NCBI RefSeq assembly: GCF_000423725.1
Contig: NZ_AUIN01000014.1
Span: 1-64,000 of the forward strand
Length of the DNA: 64,000 nt
From: Streptococcus devriesei DSM 19639
GTDB lineage: Bacteria > Bacillota > Bacilli > Lactobacillales > Streptococcaceae
Direction of reading: 5' to 3'
Shown here: positions 16,654 through 25,919 of the stretch, piece by piece
Layout: each line of letters opens with the position of its first letter
Numbering within the stretch: the stretch's first letter is position 1
Notes under the pieces: generated by a model
What the model saw: only the letters and a program-made list of their open reading frames with translations
What the model was told of the DNA's origin: nothing
Databases searched by the model: none
Made by a program: the position numbers and the translations under genes

Positions 16654-19323
16654 ATGGCAAAAGCAACTAAAACTGCAGAACTCAGTGCTGAAGAATTGGC
16701 GCAACAGTACACGGGGGAACTTGTAGACAAGGCCGTAGAAGCTGAACGCGTTTACGCAACCTATTCCCAAGAACAAGTTGATAAAATTGTCGCAGCTATG
16801 GCGCTTGCCGGTTCGGAAGCCGCTCTTGAATTGGCGAAGGAAGCGCACGAAGAAACAGGCCGTGGTGTTATCGAAGATAAAGATACCAAGAACCACTTTG
16901 CGACAGAATATGTTTACGAACGTATTAAAAATGAAAAAACGGTTGGCATTATTGGTGAAGATAAAGTAGCCGGCAGCATCCAAATTGCAGCACCTCTTGG
17001 TGTTTTGGCTGGTATCGTGCCAACAACCAATCCAACATCAACAACCATGTTCAAAATTTTGGTTGCTTTGAAGACACGCAATGCAATCGTCTTTGCTTTC
17101 CACCCTGCGGCTCAAAAATGTTCTGCTCATGCGGCTAAAATCTTGTATGACGCAGCGGTAGCAGCTGGTGCTCCTAAGGACATTGTGCAATGGATTGAGA
17201 CACCATCAATTGCCAATACCAATGCTTTGATTTCAAACAAGAAGATTGCTTCAATCTTGGCAACCGGCGGACCTGGTATGGTTAATGCCGCTCTTAAATC
17301 AGGTAACCCATCCATGGGTGTTGGTGCCGGTAACGGTGCGGTTTATGTTGATGCAACTGCCCACCTTGACCGTGCGGTTGAAGACCTTCTTTTGTCAAAA
17401 CGTTTTGACAATGGTATGATTTGTGCGACTGAAAACTCAGCAGTCATTGAAGCACCAATTTACAAAGAATGGCTTGCTAAAATGCAGGAAAAAGGTGCTT
17501 ACTTAGTACCTAAGAAAGACTATAAGAAAATTGAAGATTTCGTCTTCAATGACAACCACGGTGTTAACGGACCGGTTGCCGGTATGTCAGCTGCCTGGAT
17601 TTGTGAACAAGCTGGTGTGAAATTGCCGGAAGGCAAAGATGTGCTTTTGTTTGAATTGGACAAGAAAAACATCGGCGAAAAACTATCTTCAGAAAAACTT
17701 TCTCCGCTCCTTTCAGTTTACAAAGCCAAAGACCGTCAAGACGGTATCGAAATTGTTGCTGCTTTGCTTGATTACCAAGGTGCTGGTCACAACTGTGCTA
17801 TCCAAATTGGTTCACAAGCTGATCCGTTCGTTGCAGAATTTGGGGATGCACTTAACTCATCTCGTATCTTGGTTAACCAACCAGACTCAGTCGGTGGTAT
17901 TGGTGATGTGTATACAGATGCATTGCAAGCCAGCTTAACACTTGGAACAGGATCATGGGGGAAAAATTCATTGTCACACAATCTATCTACTGGCGACCTC
18001 TTGAACGTGAAAACTGTTGCGAAACGCCGCAACCGTCCTCAATGGATTCGTTTGCCAGAAAAAACTTACTACGAAAAGAACGCTATTTCTTACCTGCAAG
18101 ATGCCTATGAACCAATGACACGCGCCCTCATCGTTGCTGACCCAGGTATGGTTCAATTTGGCTTCGTTGATACGGTTTATGCACAATTAGCACTTCGTGA
18201 TGAAAAAGTGGTGACATCACTTTACGGCACTATCAAACCAGATCCAACGCTTGGTCAAACCATTGAAATTGCTAAACAAATGCGTGACTTCAAGCCTGAT
18301 ACCGTTATTGCTATCGGTGGTGGTTCCGCTATTGATGCCTCTAAGATTGCCCGCTTGATCTACGAAGTGTCTCTTGACCGCGAAGAAGGCTGGCTTGATG
18401 CTTACGAAAATGTCAGTGAATTCTTCCTTGAATTGCAACAAAAATTCATTGATATCCGTAAACGTATCGTGAAATTCAAACACCAAACAGCAACTCGTCT
18501 CTTCTGTATTCCAACAACATCAGGTACAGGTGCAGAAGTAACGCCGTTCGCCGTTATCACGGATGACTTCACACACGTGAAATACCCGCTTGCTGACTAT
18601 GAATTAACACCGCAAGTTGCTATCGTTGACCCAGAGTTTGTTATGACTGTGCCAAAACGTACAGCAGCTTGGTCAGGTCTTGATGCTTTATCACACGCCC
18701 TTGAATCTTATGTATCTGTTATGGCATCTGACTTCACACGTCCATGGTCACTTGAAGCCATCAAGTTGATTATCGAAAACTTGGAAGATGCTTACAACTA
18801 TGATCCTAAGAATCCAACGCTTCGCGGTGAACAAGCCAAAGAAAACATGCACTATGCTTCAACGCTTGCTGGTATGGCCTTCGGTAATGCCTTCCTCGGA
18901 ATTAACCACTCACTGGCTCACAAGACTGGTGGTGAATTCGGACTTCCGCACGGTCTTGCTATCTCAATCGCTATGCAGCACGTTATCCGTTACAATGGCG
19001 TAGCAGGAAATGTCAAACGTTCTGTTTACCCACGTTATGAAGAATACCGTGCACAGCGTGACTACGCTGATATCGCTCGCGCTCTTGGTCTGAAAGGCAA
19101 AGATGATGCAGAACTTGTCGAAGCACTCTGCGCACGCATTGATAAATTGATGCACGCAGTAGGCGTTGAGCCAAAACTCTCAGCAAACGGTGTCACTAAG
19201 AAAGCCTTTGAGGCAGCTGTTGACCGCTTGGCAAGCTTGGCATACGATGATCAATGTACACCGGCTAACCCACGTCAGCCATACATTGCAGAACTCAAAC
19301 AACTCTTGATTGATATGTTCTAA
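16654..19323 (+). CDS. adhE: Bifunctional acetaldehyde-CoA/alcohol dehydrogenase
   Basis: Converts acetyl-CoA to acetaldehyde and then ethanol, each step oxidising NADH. 889 residues. The aldehyde dehydrogenase half (about 15-450) holds the catalytic Cys near 257 in NGMICATENS. The iron-dependent alcohol dehydrogenase half (about 460-880) holds the nucleotide motif AIGGGSAIDASK, IPTTSGTGAEVTPFAV, and the metal-ligand stretch NHSLAHKTGGEFGLPHG. AdhE normally assembles into helical filaments. Codon choice is strongly biased (CTT, GGT, CGT), unlike the genes before it, which fits high expression. AGGAGG precedes the ATG. Two Rex-like sites flank its promoter, and a terminator follows, so it is monocistronic. 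Confidence 0.97.
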   Translation: MAKATKTAELSAEELAQQYTGELVDKAVEAERVYATYSQEQVDKIVAAMALAGSEAALELAKEAHEETGRGVIEDKDTKNHFATEYVYERIKNEKTVGIIGEDKVAGSIQIAAPLGVLAGIVPTTNPTSTTMFKILVALKTRNAIVFAFHPAAQKCSAHAAKILYDAAVAAGAPKDIVQWIETPSIANTNALISNKKIASILATGGPGMVNAALKSGNPSMGVGAGNGAVYVDATAHLDRAVEDLLLSKRFDNGMICATENSAVIEAPIYKEWLAKMQEKGAYLVPKKDYKKIEDFVFNDNHGVNGPVAGMSAAWICEQAGVKLPEGKDVLLFELDKKNIGEKLSSEKLSPLLSVYKAKDRQDGIEIVAALLDYQGAGHNCAIQIGSQADPFVAEFGDALNSSRILVNQPDSVGGIGDVYTDALQASLTLGTGSWGKNSLSHNLSTGDLLNVKTVAKRRNRPQWIRLPEKTYYEKNAISYLQDAYEPMTRALIVADPGMVQFGFVDTVYAQLALRDEKVVTSLYGTIKPDPTLGQTIEIAKQMRDFKPDTVIAIGGGSAIDASKIARLIYEVSLDREEGWLDAYENVSEFFLELQQKFIDIRKRIVKFKHQTATRLFCIPTTSGTGAEVTPFAVITDDFTHVKYPLADYELTPQVAIVDPEFVMTVPKRTAAWSGLDALSHALESYVSVMASDFTRPWSLEAIKLIIENLEDAYNYDPKNPTLRGEQAKENMHYASTLAGMAFGNAFLGINHSLAHKTGGEFGLPHGLAISIAMQHVIRYNGVAGNVKRSVYPRYEEYRAQRDYADIARALGLKGKDDAELVEALCARIDKLMHAVGVEPKLSANGVTKKAFEAAVDRLASLAYDDQCTPANPRQPYIAELKQLLIDMF

Positions 19324-19352
19324 TCAATTTTGATACCTCTAATTTAATCCCG

Positions 19353-19388
19353 GCCAACCTGTACTAATGTATGGGTTGGCTGTTTTTT
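19353..19388 (+). terminator. adhE terminator
   Basis: GCCAACC / GGTTGGC stem with a 14-base loop, followed by TGTTTTTT. Confidence 0.9.
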
Positions 19389-19409
19389 CTTGGAAATCAT
19401 GAAAGATGT

Positions 19410-19438
19410 TTGACTTGATGTGGTGAATTTGCTAGAAT
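19410..19438 (+). promoter_or_regulatory. rpsO promoter
   Basis: TTGACT (19410-19415) and TAGAAT (19433-19438) with 17-base spacing. Confidence 0.85.
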
Positions 19439-19455
19439 AATAACTGTCTTAAAGA

Positions 19456-19496
19456 CAAGTAACCTTTTCTTGGTTCTAGGACTTGCCAAAACCTAG
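19456..19496 (+). ncRNA. Candidate S15 autoregulatory leader
   Basis: In the 5' leader CAAGT-AACC pairs with GGTT-CTAGG-ACTTG, leaving CTAGG as a bulge. That CTAGG can pair with CCTAG at 19492-19496, a pseudoknot-like option. Ribosomal protein S15 leaders in several bacteria fold into pseudoknots or three-way junctions that S15 binds. The fold is read by eye and was not computed. Confidence 0.4.
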
Positions 19497-19530
19497 CACT
19501 CGGATTAAGGATTCAGAAGGAGAATATACT

Positions 19531-19800
19531 ATGGCAATCTCAAAAGAGAAAAAAAATGAAATTATCGCTCAGTATGCTCGTCATGAAGGCGATACTGGTT
19601 CTGTAGAAGTGCAAGTTGCTGTCCTTACTTGGGAAATCAACCACCTCAACGAACACATTAAACAGCATAAAAAAGACCATGCTACTTACCGTGGTTTGAT
19701 GAAGAAAATCGGTCACCGTCGTAACCTCTTGGCTTACCTTCGCCGTACAGATGTTAACCGTTACCGTGATCTTATCAGCTCACTCGGACTTCGCCGTTAA
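19531..19800 (+). CDS. rpsO: 30S ribosomal protein S15
   Basis: 89 residues, the standard length. It binds the central domain of 16S rRNA early in 30S assembly. Conserved H-x-x-D-T-G-S ([14 protein letters not shown]), [20 protein letters not shown] and [10 protein letters not shown] are all present. The ATG at 19531 follows AGAAGGAG; the upstream open frame is leader. A strong terminator follows, separating it from pnp, which has its own promoter. Confidence 0.98.
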   Translation: MAISKEKKNEIIAQYARHEGDTGSVEVQVAVLTWEINHLNEHIKQHKKDHATYRGLMKKIGHRRNLLAYLRRTDVNRYRDLISSLGLRR

Positions 19801-19826
19801 TCTAAAGGCGTCCGAAAACATTTTAA

Positions 19827-19869
19827 AAAGCAGCCTGCTGAAATTAATTTTTCAACAGGCTGCTTTTGT
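19827..19869 (+). terminator. rpsO terminator
   Basis: A long stem AAGCAGCCTG...AAA / TTT...CAGGCTGCTT followed by TTTTGTTT. Confidence 0.9.
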
Positions 19870-20012
19870 TTATCTTACATTAAACTGCCAGTGAGTCAAG
19901 TGACTGCACCGTAAGGCAGCTGTCAGCAATCTTGCAAAGGAAGAGAGCAAACGAATTTCCGCTCCAAACCAATAAAAAGCCATTTCTCCTCTTTTTCTTT
20001 TCTTGGAAAATA

Positions 20013-20021
20013 TGTTAAAAT
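20013..20021 (+). promoter_or_regulatory. pnp promoter, extended -10 type
   Basis: TGTTAAAAT contains a TGn extension next to TAAAAT (20016-20021). No good -35 box lies 17 bases upstream. The predicted start near 20028 coincides with the beginning of the folded leader. Confidence 0.62.
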
Positions 20022-20029
20022 AGACGAGA

Positions 20030-20199
20030 TACGTGGTTTTGTGCAAAGTTGAAGAAGTAAGCAGTCTCTTGTTTCAGGGCTTGTGATAAGACGGCCGCTG
20101 AAGGATTCAGACAAGCGAGTCTTGCCGGCTGTATGGGATGAAACCCAGCCCGCTCACAGTTTCCTGAGCTTATTCCCTCAATTTTGTGGAAAACACGTA
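20030..20199 (+). ncRNA. Structured 170-base leader RNA upstream of pnp
   Basis: Read by eye, the leader folds into a long rod closed by 20030-20040 with 20190-20199 (TACGTG, bulged G, TTTT / AAAACACGTA). It continues through 20045-20052/20178-20185, 20057-20062/20168-20173, 20074-20078/20163-20167 and 20082-20086/20154-20158. Two end hairpins follow: AAGAC/GTCTT (20088-20092/20119-20123) enclosing CTGAA-GGA-TTCAG, and GGCTG/CAGCC (20127-20131/20146-20150). The rod ends 12 bases before the pnp ribosome site. PNPase autoregulates its leader in E. coli by another structure. I do not recognise this fold as a known family. Confidence 0.6.
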
Positions 20200-20222
20200 G
20201 AATAATTTTTCAGGAGAAAATA

Positions 20223-22415
20223 ATGTCGAAACAAGTGTTTGAAACAGTCTTTGCTGGTAAAAAGTTAGTGGTTGAAATCGGTCAGGTTGCTAAACAAGCC
20301 AACGGCGCTGCTGTTATCCGTTATGGAAATTCAACGGTTCTTACAGCTGCTGTTATGTCTAAAAAAATGTCAACAGGTGACTTTTTCCCGCTGCAAGTCA
20401 ACTATGAAGAAAAAATGTATGCGGCTGGGAAAATCCCCGGTGGTTTTAACAAACGAGAAGGCCGTCCGTCAACGGATGCAACCTTAACCGCCCGTCTTAT
20501 TGACCGTCCGATCCGTCCGATGTTTGCGGAAGGTTTCCGCAATGAAATTCAGGTGATTAATACTGTTCTTTCTTACGATGAAGACGCCAGCGCGCCAATG
20601 GCTGCTATGTTTGGTTCTTCTCTGGCACTTTCGATTTCAGATATTCCTTTTAATGGGCCGATTGCCGGAGTGCAGGTGGGCTACATCGACGGCGAATTTA
20701 TCATCAATCCAACCGCTGCCCAAAAAGAAGTGTCGCTGTTAGAACTAACAGTAGCAGGAACTAAGGAAGCCATCAACATGGTTGAATCCGGTGCCAAAGA
20801 ATTATCAGAAGATATTATGCTGGAAGCGCTTCTTAAAGGACATGAGGCTGTGCGTGAGCTGATTGCTTTCCAAGAAGAAATCACAGCGGCAGTCGGCAAA
20901 GAAAAGGCTGAGGTTGAACTGCTTCAGGTGGACAGCGATTTACAGGAAGAAATCATTGCAAACTATAATACAGAACTCCAGCAGGCTGTTCAGGTCGAAG
21001 AGAAAAAAGCGCGTGAAGCAGCTACTGAAGCTGTCAAAGAACGTGTGACGGCTGAATATGCGGAACGCTATGCAGAAGATGACGACTACGACCGCATCAT
21101 GCGTGACGTTGCAGAGATTCTCGAGCAGATGGAACATGCAGAAGTGCGCCGCCTCATCACCGAAGACAAGATTCGTCCTGACGGCCGCCGTGTGGATGAA
21201 ATTCGTCCGCTTGATGCCGAAATTGATTTTCTGCCGCAGGTGCACGGTTCAGGCCTTTTCACACGCGGTCAGACTCAGGCTCTGTCTGTCTTGACACTGG
21301 CACCGATGGGCGAAACACAAATTGTTGACGGTCTTGATCCGGAGTATAAGAAGCGCTTTATGCACCATTACAATTTCCCGCAGTATTCTGTCGGTGAAAC
21401 TGGGCGCTATGGCGCACCGGGCCGCCGTGAAATCGGTCACGGAGCTCTGGGTGAGCGTGCGCTTGCCCAAGTGCTTCCAAGTCTGGAAGAATTCCCTTAC
21501 GCTATTCGTCTGGTAGCAGAAGTTTTGGAGTCAAACGGATCGTCCTCTCAAGCGTCCATCTGTGCGGGAACTCTGGCTTTGATGGCTGGCGGTGTGCCAA
21601 TCAAGGCACCGGTTGCAGGCATTGCTATGGGACTGATTTCAGACGGTACCAACTATACTGTCTTAACTGATATTCAAGGGCTTGAAGATCACTTTGGCGA
21701 CATGGACTTCAAGGTCGCCGGCACCCGTGAAGGGATTACCGCCTTGCAGATGGATATCAAGATTGCCGGAATAACACCCCAGATTTTGCAGGAAGCTCTG
21801 GCTCAGGCTAAAAAAGCCCGCTTTGAAATTCTTGACTTAATTGAAGCAACCATTCCTGAACCTCGTCCGGAATTGGCTCCGACAGCACCTAAAATTGATA
21901 CCATTAAGATTGATGTGGATAAAATCAAAATTGTCATCGGCAAGGGCGGTGAAACAATCGATAAGATTATTGAAGAAACCGGTGTTAAGATTGATATTGA
22001 CGACGAAGGCAATGTCGCTATCTACTCCAGCGATCAAGACGCAATTAATCGTGCTAAGGACATTATCAAAAACTTAGTGCGTGAAGCAAAGGTCGGTGAG
22101 GTTTACGAAGCAAAGGTTGTCCGTATCGAAAAATTCGGTGCCTTTGTCAATCTTTTTGACCAGACAGATGCTCTTGTTCACATTTCTGAGATTGCCTGGA
22201 GCCGAACCAATAAGGTCGAAGATGTACTGGCAATAGGGGATACGGTCACTGTTAAGGTTATCAAGATAGATGACAAGGGACGGGTAGATGCTTCTATGAA
22301 AGCTCTTCTTCCGCGGCCGCCTAAAGCAGAAAAAACCTCCGGGCACCATAAGTCTGAAGGGCATCACCGTCCGAGAAAAGACCATAAGGATAAAGAAGAA
22401 AAACATGATGCATAA
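20223..22415 (+). CDS. pnp: Polyribonucleotide nucleotidyltransferase (PNPase)
   Basis: A phosphorolytic 3'-5' exoribonuclease that degrades mRNA. 730 residues: first RNase PH core (about 10-230), an alpha-helical linker (about 235-310, rich in Glu/Lys), second RNase PH core (about 315-555), a KH domain with the GKGGET loop near residue 580, an S1 domain (about 620-690), and a charged tail rich in His and Lys ([20 protein letters not shown]). The start is ATG 20223 after CAGGAGA. The preceding leader is extensively folded. Its last codons overlap the next gene, so the two are co-translated. Confidence 0.97.
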   Translation: MSKQVFETVFAGKKLVVEIGQVAKQANGAAVIRYGNSTVLTAAVMSKKMSTGDFFPLQVNYEEKMYAAGKIPGGFNKREGRPSTDATLTARLIDRPIRPMFAEGFRNEIQVINTVLSYDEDASAPMAAMFGSSLALSISDIPFNGPIAGVQVGYIDGEFIINPTAAQKEVSLLELTVAGTKEAINMVESGAKELSEDIMLEALLKGHEAVRELIAFQEEITAAVGKEKAEVELLQVDSDLQEEIIANYNTELQQAVQVEEKKAREAATEAVKERVTAEYAERYAEDDDYDRIMRDVAEILEQMEHAEVRRLITEDKIRPDGRRVDEIRPLDAEIDFLPQVHGSGLFTRGQTQALSVLTLAPMGETQIVDGLDPEYKKRFMHHYNFPQYSVGETGRYGAPGRREIGHGALGERALAQVLPSLEEFPYAIRLVAEVLESNGSSSQASICAGTLALMAGGVPIKAPVAGIAMGLISDGTNYTVLTDIQGLEDHFGDMDFKVAGTREGITALQMDIKIAGITPQILQEALAQAKKARFEILDLIEATIPEPRPELAPTAPKIDTIKIDVDKIKIVIGKGGETIDKIIEETGVKIDIDDEGNVAIYSSDQDAINRAKDIIKNLVREAKVGEVYEAKVVRIEKFGAFVNLFDQTDALVHISEIAWSRTNKVEDVLAIGDTVTVKVIKIDDKGRVDASMKALLPRPPKAEKTSGHHKSEGHHRPRKDHKDKEEKHDA

Positions 22416-23145
22416 ATTTAACAAAGAACTTGATATGGCTCTGAGAAGTTTTATCAAGGAACCGGATAATTTTTTAAACAGCCTAACTCTGGTCAACAGT
22501 CTTCATTCCTTCCCTGTATTGGCAAGCGATCAGCCCTATGCTATCTCGCTTGAAGGGCAGAAAGTGACACCTGTTTTTACAGACATGGAGGATTTGAAAC
22601 TCTTTAGGGCGCAGCAAACCAGTGCCAGAAAACAAAACTGGGTGGAGCGTCCGAGTCTGGAAGTTTTAGAAGAAGTTATTGTCAACCGTTTAAACGGTAT
22701 TGTCTATAACATTAAGCGCACAGGCGATTTTGGCAATTCTACCATCTTCAAAAGCAATGAGATGGTGCAGTTTATCAATAACTATACGGCCATTCTTAAT
22801 ACCGTTTTCAGTGAAGAGAACCAAGCGGCAGATATTTTGGATAAATATTATCTGGTACCGGCTTTTATTCACCCTAAAGAAAACGGTGACTTTGACAAGG
22901 GGTTCCCGACCATGTCCAATCCCGACGGGGAAAGCTATGTTCCTATCTTTTCTAATCTGCCGAGCTTTGTGAAATGGTACCATGATAAAGAATTCGGGCT
23001 CCCTTTTAGAGAAGCTCAGGGAGTTATTATGACCTGGAAGGTTGCTGATATTCAAGAATCAGAAACCAAGGAAACAACTCTGGGAGTAGTCATTAATCCA
23101 TTTGATGATAAGCAGATTGTTGTCGAATGGTCTGGTATGGATTAG
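22405..23145 (+). CDS. SseB-family protein of unknown function
   Basis: 246 residues with the N-terminal SseB-like pattern: LANSLHS-like region followed by [31 protein letters not shown], where a FTD-x-x-D/E-L segment is typical. SseB-domain proteins have no settled biochemical role. Start codons ATG at 22405 and 22408 are both possible; the gene overlaps the pnp stop by 11 bases, which implies translational coupling. It sits between pnp and cysE, a conserved place in mutans streptococci as far as I recall. Moderately acidic, no signal peptide or membrane segment. Confidence 0.75.
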   Translation: MMHKFNKELDMALRSFIKEPDNFLNSLTLVNSLHSFPVLASDQPYAISLEGQKVTPVFTDMEDLKLFRAQQTSARKQNWVERPSLEVLEEVIVNRLNGIVYNIKRTGDFGNSTIFKSNEMVQFINNYTAILNTVFSEENQAADILDKYYLVPAFIHPKENGDFDKGFPTMSNPDGESYVPIFSNLPSFVKWYHDKEFGLPFREAQGVIMTWKVADIQESETKETTLGVVINPFDDKQIVVEWSGMD

Positions 23146-23162
23146 AGACAAAGGAGACGACT

Positions 23163-23786
23163 ATGGGTTGGTGGAAAGAAACCATTGATATTGTCAAAGA
23201 AAAAGATCCGGCGGCACGCACATCGCTTGAGGTTCTTTTGACCTACCCGGGTGTTAAGGCCTTGGCCGCTCACCGGATTTCTCATTTTTTGTGGAAACAT
23301 CACATGAAATTGTTGGCACGGATGCACAGCCAGTTCTGGCGCTTTTGGACACAGATTGAGATTCATCCGGGGGCGGAAATGGCTGAAGGTGTCTTTATCG
23401 ACCATGGTTCAGGTCTAGTTATTGGTGAAACAGCGGTTGTTGAAAAAGGTGTTATGCTCTATCACGGTGTGACCCTTGGCGGTACAGGTAAGGATGTCGG
23501 CAAGCGCCACCCCACCGTCCGAGAAGGAGCTCTTATATCGGCTCATGCTCAAGTGATCGGTCCGGTTGAAATCGGCAAAAATGCAAAAGTAGGTGCCGCT
23601 GCTGTTGTTGTTTCTGATGTGCCATCGGATGTAACAGTTGTCGGTGTTCCGGCTAAGGTGGTCCGTGTACATGGCAAAAAAGACGAGCTGGTTATTCATC
23701 AAATTGAAGAGGAACGTGAGACTAAATACTACACTTCTAAATTGGAAGAACTGCGCGAGGCCAGTCTGCATTCGTCGCGTTTATAG
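23163..23786 (+). CDS. cysE: Serine O-acetyltransferase
   Basis: Makes O-acetylserine from serine and acetyl-CoA, the first step of cysteine synthesis. 207 residues: a helical N-terminal part, then left-handed beta-helix hexapeptide repeats with the active-site stretch EIHPGAEMAEGVFIDHGSGLVIGETAV and YHGVTLGGTGK. The C-terminal PAKVVR marks the end of the helix. ATG 23163 follows AAGGAGAC; the frame is open upstream to 23127, inside the previous gene, but that has no ribosome site. Being upstream of cysS, it links cysteine synthesis with cysteinyl-tRNA charging. I see no T-box in the short gap before it. Confidence 0.94.
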   Translation: MGWWKETIDIVKEKDPAARTSLEVLLTYPGVKALAAHRISHFLWKHHMKLLARMHSQFWRFWTQIEIHPGAEMAEGVFIDHGSGLVIGETAVVEKGVMLYHGVTLGGTGKDVGKRHPTVREGALISAHAQVIGPVEIGKNAKVGAAAVVVSDVPSDVTVVGVPAKVVRVHGKKDELVIHQIEEERETKYYTSKLEELREASLHSSRL

Positions 23787-23838
23787 GCGTAAGGCTTTCA
23801 TAAATCTGAAGACAGAAAGATTTACAAGGAGTTAAAAG

Positions 23839-24015
23839 ATGACTGCATTTTTAAAGAAAAATCGGCTGTATGTATTGGTTATTATCCTGTCTGCGATAGT
23901 TGCTGTGATGCAGCTCTTTTCAGGCAATCACTCAGGTGCACTGGTGTGGAGCTGTATTACCTTTGTGTGGATAATTGTGCTTTACAGTAATATAAAAAAC
24001 ACTCCGAAGAAATGA
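23839..24015 (+). CDS. Small two-helix membrane protein, 58 residues
   Basis: A short gene between cysE and cysS with AAGGAG eight bases before the ATG. The protein starts MTAFLKKNRLYVLVIILSAI and has two hydrophobic stretches (residues 10-27 and 33-49) separated by SGNHSGA. It ends with a basic tail (NIKNTPKK). The first helix is preceded by KKNR, so both ends are predicted to lie inside the cell. I recognise no family. Its stop lies 11 bases before the cysS start, so it belongs to the same operon. Confidence 0.68.
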   Translation: MTAFLKKNRLYVLVIILSAIVAVMQLFSGNHSGALVWSCITFVWIIVLYSNIKNTPKK

Positions 24016-24026
24016 TTGGGGAATCT

Positions 24027-25370
24027 ATGATTAAAATTTACGATACCATGACGCGCAGTCTGCGCGAATTTATGCCTATTCATAAGAACACAGTAAACAT
24101 GTATGTCTGCGGTCCGACAGTTTATAATTATATTCATATCGGCAATGCCAGAAGTGCAGTCGCTTTTGACACTATTCGCCGCTATTTTGAATACCGTGGT
24201 TATAAGGTCAACTATATTTCGAATTTTACGGATGTGGATGATAAGATTATCAAGGCAGCTGCACAAGCCGGCATGACAACTAAAGAACTGTCTGATAAAT
24301 TTATTGCGGCTTTCATGAAAGATGTTGCGGCTCTTGCTGTAAAACCAGCTACTGAAAATCCCCGTGTCATTGATTATATGGATGAAATCATTGACTTCGT
24401 GCAAGTTTTAGTAGATAAAGGTTTTGCCTATGAAGCATCAGGCGATGTTTACTTTCGGGTTCGCAAGTCTAAAAACTATGCTGCCTTAGCCAACAAGACG
24501 CTGGAAGAACTGGAAATCGGTGCCAGCGGCCGCGTGGATACCGAAAGCGAACTGAAGGAAGATCCGCTGGATTTTGCCCTCTGGAAATCAGCCAAAGCAG
24601 GCGAAATCTCTTGGGACAGCCCTTGGGGCAAAGGCCGCCCGGGCTGGCATATTGAATGTTCTGTAATGGCAACAACGATTTTAGGCGATACCATTGATAT
24701 TCACGGCGGCGGAGCTGATCTGGAATTTCCCCACCATACCAATGAAATTGCCCAGTCAGAAGCTAAGACAGGACAGCCCTTTGCCAACTACTGGATGCAC
24801 AATGGCTTTGTCAATGTAAATGATGAAAAAATGTCCAAATCTCTTGGCAACTTTGTAACGGTCCATGATCTTCTAAAGACTGTAGATGGCCAGGTTTTGC
24901 GTTTCTTTTTGGCAACGCAGCACTATCGTAAGCCGATTAACTTCACTGATAAGGCTATCCGCGATGCTGATATTAATTTAAAATATCTCAAAAATACCTA
25001 TACCCTGTCTGTTGGAGCAGCAGCTGATAAAGAGGCGCTGACTAAGTTTGAAGCAGATTTTGCAGCGGCTATGGATGATGATTTCAACACGGCTAATGGA
25101 ATCACTGTCATCTTTGAGATGGCCAAGTGGATCAATTCCGGCAATTACGACAGCACAGTCAAAGAAGCTTTTGCAAAAATGCTGGAAGTTTTTGGTATTG
25201 TCTTTGAAGAAGAGGTCTTGGACGCTGATATTGAAAAGCTGATTGAAGAACGTCAGGCTGCGCGTGCTAATAAAGATTTTGCTACCGCAGACCGCATTCG
25301 CGATGAGCTGGCAGCCCAAGGCATTAAGCTCCTTGACACCAAAGATGGTGTGAGGTGGACACGTGACTAA
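24027..25370 (+). CDS. cysS: Cysteinyl-tRNA synthetase
   Basis: A class I synthetase charging tRNA-Cys. 447 residues. It begins MIKIYDTMTRSL, as family members do, so the start at 24027 is preferred over the in-frame ATG at 24012, which overlaps the previous stop. CGPTVYNYIHIGNARS near 29-44 carries the zinc Cys and the HIGH-type motif (HIGN). Further zinc ligands are WHIECS and HHTNE. EKMSKSLGNF near 268 is the KMSKS loop. The C-terminal helical domain (ARANKDFATADRIRDEL) is complete. It overlaps mrnC by 8 bases. Confidence 0.97.
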   Translation: MIKIYDTMTRSLREFMPIHKNTVNMYVCGPTVYNYIHIGNARSAVAFDTIRRYFEYRGYKVNYISNFTDVDDKIIKAAAQAGMTTKELSDKFIAAFMKDVAALAVKPATENPRVIDYMDEIIDFVQVLVDKGFAYEASGDVYFRVRKSKNYAALANKTLEELEIGASGRVDTESELKEDPLDFALWKSAKAGEISWDSPWGKGRPGWHIECSVMATTILGDTIDIHGGGADLEFPHHTNEIAQSEAKTGQPFANYWMHNGFVNVNDEKMSKSLGNFVTVHDLLKTVDGQVLRFFLATQHYRKPINFTDKAIRDADINLKYLKNTYTLSVGAAADKEALTKFEADFAAAMDDDFNTANGITVIFEMAKWINSGNYDSTVKEAFAKMLEVFGIVFEEEVLDADIEKLIEERQAARANKDFATADRIRDELAAQGIKLLDTKDGVRWTRD

Positions 25371-25758
25371 GGCAGATGTCAATCTCATCAATGGTATTGC
25401 CTTGGCTTTTGAGGGTGATGCTGTCTATTCGACCTACATTCGCCGGCACCTGATATTTCAAGGTCAAACTAAGCCCAGCCAATTGCACCGCCTGGCTACG
25501 CATTATGTATCTGCTAAGGCACAGGCCATGCTCATCACTAAAATGCTGGATGCAGGGCTTTTGACCGAAAAAGAAGAAGACATTTACCGGCGCGGACGAA
25601 ATGCCAATGCCAATACCAAGGCTAAAAATACTGACATCGTGACCTATAAAATGTCTACAGGCTTTGAAGCTGTCATGGGCTACCTCCATATGACCGAGCA
25701 AATCGAACGGCTGGAAGAGCTGATTGACTGGTGTATTTCTGAAGTGGAAAGAGTGTGA
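25363..25758 (+). CDS. mrnC: Mini-ribonuclease 3
   Basis: Processes the 23S rRNA precursor; it has an RNase III catalytic domain but no dsRNA-binding domain. 131 residues, standard for the family. The N-terminal LINGIALAFEGDAVYSTYIRRHL holds the catalytic Asp (EGDAV), and the C-terminal STGFEAVMGYLHMTEQIERL holds the second acidic site. It starts with GTG at 25363, inside the cysS stop region, with GAGGTG as ribosome site. The cysS-mrnC arrangement is usual in Firmicutes. Confidence 0.93.
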   Translation: MTKADVNLINGIALAFEGDAVYSTYIRRHLIFQGQTKPSQLHRLATHYVSAKAQAMLITKMLDAGLLTEKEEDIYRRGRNANANTKAKNTDIVTYKMSTGFEAVMGYLHMTEQIERLEELIDWCISEVERV

Positions 25759-25791
25759 TAGAGGATCTTATCTGTTACAAAAATAAATGTC

Positions 25792-25819
25792 AACAGTTCT
25801 CGTAAGGGAGCTGTTTTTT
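25792..25819 (+). terminator. Terminator after mrnC
   Basis: AACAGTTCTC pairs with GGGAGCTGTT (two G-T pairs) around GTAA, followed by a T run. It ends the cysE-cysS-mrnC unit. Confidence 0.88.
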
Positions 25820-25919
25820 GCTGACTATAAAAAACACTTATATCTGATCATAATAAAATGGTATTATGCAAGTGATTTCTATTTTGATAATATAAATTTT
25901 ATAAATACTTGGAGGTTTT

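Noticed and set aside
19923..20114. 63-codon minus-strand frame before pnp
   Set aside because: It overlaps the pnp promoter and folded leader on the other strand and lacks a ribosome site.
20030..20199. pnp leader as a T-box, 6S RNA or RNase P RNA
   Set aside because: No T-box TGGNACC motif or terminator; no central open bubble with 6S-like arrangement; no RNase P conserved core. It directly abuts the pnp ribosome site.
23786..24027. T-box riboswitch before cysE or cysS
   Set aside because: The gaps are too short and contain no specifier loop, T-box motif or terminator.
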